Below, one piece after another: positions 41,433 through 44,254 of a DNA stretch of 44,254 nucleotides (position 1 is its first letter; every line of letters begins with the position of its first letter). Position numbers and translations under genes: made by a program. The notes beneath the pieces are model-generated. The model saw only the letters and a list, made by a program, of their open reading frames with translations. It did not search any database and was not told the DNA's origin. Source of the DNA: Acuticoccus mangrovi (GTDB lineage: Bacteria; Pseudomonadota; Alphaproteobacteria; Rhizobiales; Amorphaceae); assembly GCF_016411865.1 (NCBI RefSeq), contig NZ_JAEKJA010000014.1:1-44254 (forward strand), in the 5' to 3' direction.

Positions 41433-41894
41433 GTGCTTCAGGCCCTTACCGACTGGATTAACAAGCTCTCCCATGCCGGCGAAGGCGAAGAGACCTTTTC
41501 AGCAGCGGACGCGCGTTTGTCGGTGGCGGCGATCCTCGTCCACATCGTCGCGGTCGACGGGGTGGTGACGGAGGACGAGAAGCGCACCCTGCGCGCCGTT
41601 CTCGGCAAGCACTACGAGCTGAGCCCGACCGAGACCGAGGAGCTCGTCAGCGAGGCCACCCGGCGGGACGACGACGCCGTCGACCTCTACGGCTTCACCT
41701 CCGTCCTGAAGCGCGAGCTCGACGAGGAGGGCCGCCGCGACGTGGTGGCGCTGATGTGGGAAATGGTGTTCGCCGACGGCGAGGTGTCGGAGTTCGAGGA
41801 CAACGTGGTATGGCGCGTTGCCGAACTCCTCGGCGTGACCGCCCGCGAGCGGGTGATGATCCGCAAACGCATCGAGGAGAAGCGGGGCCTGTGA
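41433..41894 (+). CDS. TerB-family protein
   Basis: 153 residues, all-helical TerB/COG4103 type. Two repeats of an acidic metal-binding pattern are seen: AVDGVVTEDEKRTL near 45 and FADGEVSEFEDNVV near 115, the DGxxxxxE wording of TerB calcium/divalent-metal sites. The start is a GTG at 41433 with GGAG 8 bases upstream (VLQALTDWINKL); a longer frame from 41376 lacks an SD. TerC, TerD or other ter genes are not present, so tellurite resistance is not implied. It is followed 36 bases later on the same strand by a glutamine amidotransferase. Role unknown. Confidence 0.85.
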   Translation: MLQALTDWINKLSHAGEGEETFSAADARLSVAAILVHIVAVDGVVTEDEKRTLRAVLGKHYELSPTETEELVSEATRRDDDAVDLYGFTSVLKRELDEEGRRDVVALMWEMVFADGEVSEFEDNVVWRVAELLGVTARERVMIRKRIEEKRGL

Positions 41895-41930
41895 TGGCGC
41901 ACCGCAACATTGTCTGATACATTTCGAACC

Positions 41931-42725
41931 ATGATGAAAATCAAGGCACGAGTAAGTGAGACCGGCGGCGTGGCAAAGCACGAACGTCCCATCCTGATCG
42001 TCCTCCATCAGGCGCATTCGACGCCCGGCCGCGTCGGGCAGATGCTCGCCGCGCGCGGCTATCGGCTCGACATCCGCCGCCCCGCGCTCGGCGACAGCTT
42101 GCCGAAGTCCACCGCGGAGCACGCGGGCGTCGTGATCTTCGGCGGTCCGATGAGCGCCAACGACACCGAGGCGTTCGTCAGGCGCGAGATCGATTTCATC
42201 AACGTTCCGCTGCGCGAGGAGACGCCCTTCCTCGGCATCTGCCTCGGGGCGCAGATGCTGGCGAAGACCATCGGCGGCACCGTGGGTCCCCACCCCGACG
42301 GCCAGGTGGAGGTGGGCTACTACGACGTCATGCCCACGCCGGCGGGCGAGCAGCTGATGGAGTGGCCGGACAAGGTCTACCAGTGGCACCGCGAGGGCTT
42401 CCGCACGCCCAAGGGCACCGAGGTCCTGCTGAAGGGTCACCACTACGAGGAGCAGGCGATCCGCGTCGGCAAGAACGCCTACGGCCTCCAGTTCCATCCC
42501 GAGATCACCCTCGCGATGCTCTATCGCTGGACGACGCGCGGCCACGAGCGGATGAAGCTGCCGGGCGCGCGCAATCGCCGCGATCATTTCGCCGGCCGTG
42601 CCGTGTACGACGGCGCCGTGCGGGCGTGGCTCACCCGCTTCCTCGATCTGTGGACGGGAGTCGCCGATCAGGGCGCGCTGCCGGCGGCGGAGACGGTGAT
42701 GCAGCCGATGCGCCTCTCCGCCTGA
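41931..42725 (+). CDS. Class I glutamine amidotransferase, GMP-synthase-like
   Basis: 264 residues with a complete class I triad: nucleophile Cys104 in GICLGAQML, His189 and Glu191 in LQFHPEI. FGGPMSANDTE near 70 is typical of the stand-alone COG0518 group. The start is unclear: ATG 41931 has no good SD, and TTG 41910 or GTG 41970 are alternatives. It is not next to the puuA/puuB pair, and it resembles COG0518 more than the PuuD gamma-glutamyl hydrolases. The substrate is unknown. It may share a transcript with terB upstream. Confidence 0.85.
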   Translation: MMKIKARVSETGGVAKHERPILIVLHQAHSTPGRVGQMLAARGYRLDIRRPALGDSLPKSTAEHAGVVIFGGPMSANDTEAFVRREIDFINVPLREETPFLGICLGAQMLAKTIGGTVGPHPDGQVEVGYYDVMPTPAGEQLMEWPDKVYQWHREGFRTPKGTEVLLKGHHYEEQAIRVGKNAYGLQFHPEITLAMLYRWTTRGHERMKLPGARNRRDHFAGRAVYDGAVRAWLTRFLDLWTGVADQGALPAAETVMQPMRLSA

Positions 42726-42766
42726 GCGGAGCCCGTCGGAAGCGGAGGCCGTCGGCAGGGGAGGCG

Positions 42767-43237
42767 TCAGCGCCGGTGGGGGTCGAACCAGTTGAGTTCG
42801 AGCCAGTAGCCGGCGGTGCGCCCCGCGATCATCCAGTAGACGAAGCCGCCGATGGCGCCGCAGGCGACGCTGAGCTCGGCGCTGCGCATCGTCACCATCA
42901 TGGTGTCGCCGCCGTTCAGCATGACGCCGGTGTGGAAGGCGCTCGCAAGGCCCACCGCCGCGCCGGCGAGCGCATAGGCGACCAGCCCGCGCAGCTTGAG
43001 CCCTTCGGTGATGGCGATGGCGATCACCGCCGGCCAGAAGGCCGAGACGAAGGCGGAGAAGGCGGTGGAGAGGGCGAGGATGGTGAACTCGATCACCGTC
43101 CCGGGGTCGCCGCTGAGGTCGGCGGGCGTCAGGTTGAGGATCGCCACCACCGCGAAGGCGCCCGCCGCAAGGCACGCGGCCGTGTAGGCGATGGCGATCA
43201 TGCAGGACTGTGCGGTGGCAGCCCAGATGGCGGTCAT
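42767..43237 (-). CDS. Small membrane protein of unknown function
   Basis: 156 residues with four predicted membrane segments (about 10-34, 48-70, 82-102 and 118-137). The second half (VAYALAGAAVGLASAFHTG) is Gly/Ala-rich and includes a possible metal- or proton-binding His; the C-terminus LELNWFDPHRR is short and cytosolic or periplasmic. No family name recognised. Its ATG lies 4 bases after the rlmN stop, so it is probably cotranscribed and read by coupling. No functional link to RlmN is implied. Confidence 0.7.
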   Translation of the reverse strand: MTAIWAATAQSCMIAIAYTAACLAAGAFAVVAILNLTPADLSGDPGTVIEFTILALSTAFSAFVSAFWPAVIAIAITEGLKLRGLVAYALAGAAVGLASAFHTGVMLNGGDTMMVTMRSAELSVACGAIGGFVYWMIAGRTAGYWLELNWFDPHRR

Positions 43238-43241
43238 GGCG

Positions 43242-44254
43242 TCAGGCCGGCTCGCTGTCGAGAGCGCGTCGCTCCCGCGCCGACAGCTTCTTCGACTGCG
43301 ACCGCAGCTGGCCGCAGGCGGCGAGAATGTCCTGCCCGCGCGGCGTGCGCACGGGGGAGGCGTAGCCCGCCCGGTTGACGATGTCGGCGAACGCCTCGAT
43401 GCGCTCCCAGTCCGAGCACACGTAGGGCGAGCCGGGCCAGGAGTTGAAGGGGATCAGGTTGATCTTCGCCGGGATGCCGCGGATCAGCTCCACCAGGGCA
43501 CGGGCGTCGGCATCGCTGTCGTTGACGTCCTTCAGCATCACGTACTCGAAGGTGATGCGGCGGGCGTTGGAGAGGCCCGGATAGCGCCGGCAGGCGTCCA
43601 TCAGCTCGGCGATGGGGTATTTCTTGTTGAGCGGCACGAGGACGTCGCGAACCTCGTCGCGCACGGCATGCAGCGAGATCGCGAGCATCACGCCCATCTC
43701 GCGGCCGACGCGCTCGATCATCGGCACCACGCCGGAGGTGGATACGGTGATGCGCCGCTTGGAGAGGGAGAGGCCGTCTCCGTCCGAAGCGACGGCCATC
43801 GCCGCCTTCACGGCGTCGAAGTTGTAGAGCGGCTCGCCCATTCCCATCAGCACGATGTTCGACACCATGCGTCCGCCCACGGGACCGCCGGTGGCGCTGC
43901 GGTCCGATGCGAAGTCGCCCAGGCGGCGGCGGGCGAACACCACCTGCTCCACGATCTCGTGGGCGGTGAGGTTGCGCACCAGGCGCTGGGTGCCGGTGTG
44001 GCAGAAGCTGCAGTTGAGAGTGCAGCCCACCTGGCTCGACACGCACAGCGTCCCGCGATGGTCCTCGGGGATATAGACGGTCTCCACCTCCACCGGGGCG
44101 CCGGGGCCGCGGGCAGGAAAGCGCAGCAGCCACTTGCGCGTGCCGTCGGTGGAGATCTGCTCGTCGACGAGCTCGGCCGAGCCCACCGCCACCCGTTCGG
44201 CGAGGGCGGTGCGCACCGGGGCGGCGACGTTGGTCATCTGCGCGAGATCGTCGA
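43242..44254 (-). CDS. rlmN: 23S rRNA / tRNA adenine C2-methyltransferase RlmN (5' end outside window)
   Basis: Radical SAM enzyme that methylates C2 of adenine 2503 of 23S rRNA and adenine 37 of some tRNAs. The cluster motif is [12 protein letters not shown] (CxxxCxxC), MGMGEPLYN and STSGVVPMI follow, and the methyl-carrying Cys is in [14 protein letters not shown] near the C-terminus. An ATG at 44237 would open the frame, but the preceding codons (DDLAQ before MTNVAAPVR) continue in frame and match the internal RlmN N-domain wording (...MTxxxxxLR). The real start therefore lies beyond base 44254 and the gene is cut by the window edge. Confidence 0.95.
   Translation of the reverse strand, partial: DDLAQMTNVAAPVRTALAERVAVGSAELVDEQISTDGTRKWLLRFPARGPGAPVEVETVYIPEDHRGTLCVSSQVGCTLNCSFCHTGTQRLVRNLTAHEIVEQVVFARRRLGDFASDRSATGGPVGGRMVSNIVLMGMGEPLYNFDAVKAAMAVASDGDGLSLSKRRITVSTSGVVPMIERVGREMGVMLAISLHAVRDEVRDVLVPLNKKYPIAELMDACRRYPGLSNARRITFEYVMLKDVNDSDADARALVELIRGIPAKINLIPFNSWPGSPYVCSDWERIEAFADIVNRAGYASPVRTPRGQDILAACGQLRSQSKKLSARERRALDSEPA

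Noticed and set aside
41433-41894. Tellurite resistance operon
   Set aside because: TerB is alone; no terC, terD or terZ gene is nearby.

Overview
The window looks like a chromosomal segment of a high-GC alphaproteobacterium, probably Hyphomicrobiales (Rhizobiales)-like. The evidence is the strong G/C bias at third codon positions, a HisRS with the motif 2 wording usual in alphaproteobacteria, the hisS-hisZ-hisG order, the PRC-barrel/DUF1194/CoxG family mix and the aerobe-style cobalamin gene set. No species is claimed. I see no rRNA, tRNA, CRISPR array, transposase or phage gene, and no clear horizontally acquired island. Genes are tightly packed, with many 4-base ATGA/GTGA overlaps. Several starts are GTG or TTG and were placed from Shine-Dalgarno (SD) spacing.

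Layout. 0.2-3.6 kb: a minus-strand histidine operon (hisS, hisZ, hisG) ending in two strong hairpins. 3.7-7.9 kb: a HerA-type ATPase, a small secreted protein, malonyl-CoA decarboxylase and a NUDIX hydrolase. 7.9-11.5 kb: an SDR, then a PuuB-like oxidase and a PuuA-like ligase (polyamine use). 11.8-14.4 kb: a secreted Ala-rich PRC-barrel protein with a textbook terminator, a small sulfotransferase coupled to an MscS channel, and a double palindrome. 14.4-22.3 kb: one minus-strand operon encoding a complete peptide/nickel-type ABC importer followed by an asparaginase-family hydrolase and an amidase, apparently a module for taking up and hydrolysing an amide. 22.7-26.7 kb: a Rossmann/SAF oxidoreductase, an SDR lacking its catalytic Tyr and Lys, a cold-shock protein with a long leader, and an arginase.

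26.9-38.8 kb is a corrin-ring cluster: cobB/cbiA, a DUF1194 secreted protein, cobA, cbiD, cobK, cobM, a CobI-CbiG-CobJ triple fusion, cobL (CbiE-CbiT), and a CbiX-(His-rich linker)-CbiC/CobH fusion preceded by a tiny His-containing membrane protein with a structured leader. CbiX, CbiG and CbiD together, with no CobG, CobF or CobNST in view, point to the cobalt-early chemistry usually called anaerobic, packed into unusually few polypeptides. This is the most interesting part of the window.

39.1-44.25 kb: a secreted unknown, a membrane-anchored CoxG-like protein, a secreted YHS protein, TerB, a class I glutamine amidotransferase, a small membrane protein, and rlmN, which runs off the right edge.
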